Below, piece by piece: positions 63,586-64,000 of a DNA stretch of 64,000 nt (position 1 is the stretch's first letter; every line of letters starts with the position of its first letter). The translations under genes and the position numbers were made by a program. The notes beneath the pieces are model-generated. The model searched no databases, was not told the origin of the DNA, and saw nothing but the letters and a program-made list of their open reading frames with translations. Source of the stretch: Caldilinea sp. CFX5 (GTDB lineage: Bacteria; Chloroflexota; Anaerolineae; Caldilineales; Caldilineaceae); the NCBI GenBank assembly GCA_021405325.1, contig QWII01000011.1, forward strand, positions 1 through 64,000, read 5' to 3'.

Positions 63586-63795
63586 ATGTATAACTATCTT
63601 GGGTATGACTACAAAGAAGCGCAACGGCAGTATGAAGAGCGGATTCGCGAAGCCCAGGCTTGTCATGCCGAACAACGGCAAATGCTCCAAGCATTGGCGC
63701 AGGCTGTAAACTGGTTGGGGGGGCGGTTGATTGCCTGGAGTGAACGTGTGCAGATGCGACAAGCGCTGACGCTCCACGACAGTCACTATCGGTAA
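63586..63795 (+). CDS. Small hypothetical protein
   Basis: A 69-residue, probably helical, soluble protein starting MYNYLGYDYKEAQRQYEERI and ending RQALTLHDSHYR. AAGGGA precedes the ATG. No family recognised. The next gene starts 53 bp later in the same direction, so the pair may be co-transcribed. Confidence 0.6.
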   Translation: MYNYLGYDYKEAQRQYEERIREAQACHAEQRQMLQALAQAVNWLGGRLIAWSERVQMRQALTLHDSHYR

Positions 63796-63848
63796 GAGAA
63801 GCAGTTCGTGAACAGAATTGATTGAACAAAGAGAAAGGGAAGTGTGAA

Positions 63849-64000
63849 ATGTTGGATTATCAAATGATCATGGTGGCTCGTGAAGTGAGTCAGGAGCGTG
63901 TACAGGGGCGGCCGACCGCGCCAAGTTCGGCCCCCTTTGCACACTTGCAGCGCCGCTACCGCGCCGCAAAGGTCTTCCTGGCCGCGTTAGCCGAGCGGTC
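63849..64000 (+). CDS. Hypothetical protein, 3' end outside the window
   Basis: At least 50 residues starting MLDYQMIMVARE and including APFAHLQRRYRAAKVFLAAL. GGGAAGTG precedes the ATG. The frame runs off the window edge. No family recognised. Confidence 0.5.
   Translation, partial: MLDYQMIMVAREVSQERVQGRPTAPSSAPFAHLQRRYRAAKVFLAALAER

Noticed and set aside
1..64000. tRNA, rRNA, riboswitch, integron or prophage features
   Set aside because: None was recognised by reading; a covariance-model search would be needed to exclude small RNAs.

Overview
The window looks like chromosomal DNA of a Chloroflexota bacterium, probably from the Caldilineales/Anaerolineae side. This is inferred from moderate GC, repeat-rich intergenic gaps, many VOC and DinB genes, secreted proteins carrying a short FLP(I/L)(I/V/L) motif, an F420-type reductase, and stand-alone GyrA-propeller and STAND-TPR proteins. 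No rRNA or tRNA gene, CRISPR array, transposase or phage gene was seen, so the taxonomy rests on gene style alone.

Layout. 1-12.9 kb is a mostly plus-strand run of small stand-alone enzymes: a multicopper oxidase cut by the window edge, two DinB proteins, a sulfotransferase, five VOC/PhnB-like proteins carrying eight VOC-type domains, an EamA exporter, an Asp-box propeller, an AlkD-like protein, a methyltransferase, DUF1801, GyrI-like, SRPBCC and ThiS-like proteins. It ends at a rho-independent terminator. 13-25 kb is mostly minus strand: FGGY kinase, ParB-like protein, solitary GyrA C-terminal propeller, membrane-anchored lytic transglycosylase, then nitrilase, aspartoacylase-like, creatininase-like, 2OG-Fe(II) oxygenase and class IV aminotransferase genes that look like one amide or amino-acid salvage set. 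25.9-34.3 kb is a maltodextrin locus: two GH13 amylases, MalG, MalF, MalE and a LacI regulator with two tandem operators in its own promoter. 34.6-47.1 kb holds a CAP-domain secreted protein, MurJ, a nitroreductase-like gene that may be leaderless, an F420-type reductase, a quinone oxidoreductase, an aminotransferase, GNAT, an Ntn asparaginase, an enolase-superfamily enzyme and an M20 amidohydrolase. 47.4-63.1 kb is accessory: a lipoprotein, an Rpn-like nuclease next to a STAND-TPR ATPase, then an island of exported proteins (two unknowns, RTX, CARDB, subtilase, 14-repeat RCC1 protein). The island ends in two genes kept in frame apart from nonsense codons and in a decayed second copy of the lipoprotein/STAND block.

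The most unusual feature is in the gaps. About twenty intergenic spaces hold long, often perfect inverted repeats, and unrelated gaps carry unrelated arms. Several are nested, one palindrome sitting in the loop of another. Two distant elements share outer arms but differ inside, and one is flanked by an 8-bp direct repeat. Three share the loop TGAGYTTGTCGA. Several have supplied new C-termini or stop codons to neighbouring genes. This looks like a family of small mobile palindromes with no visible enzyme here.
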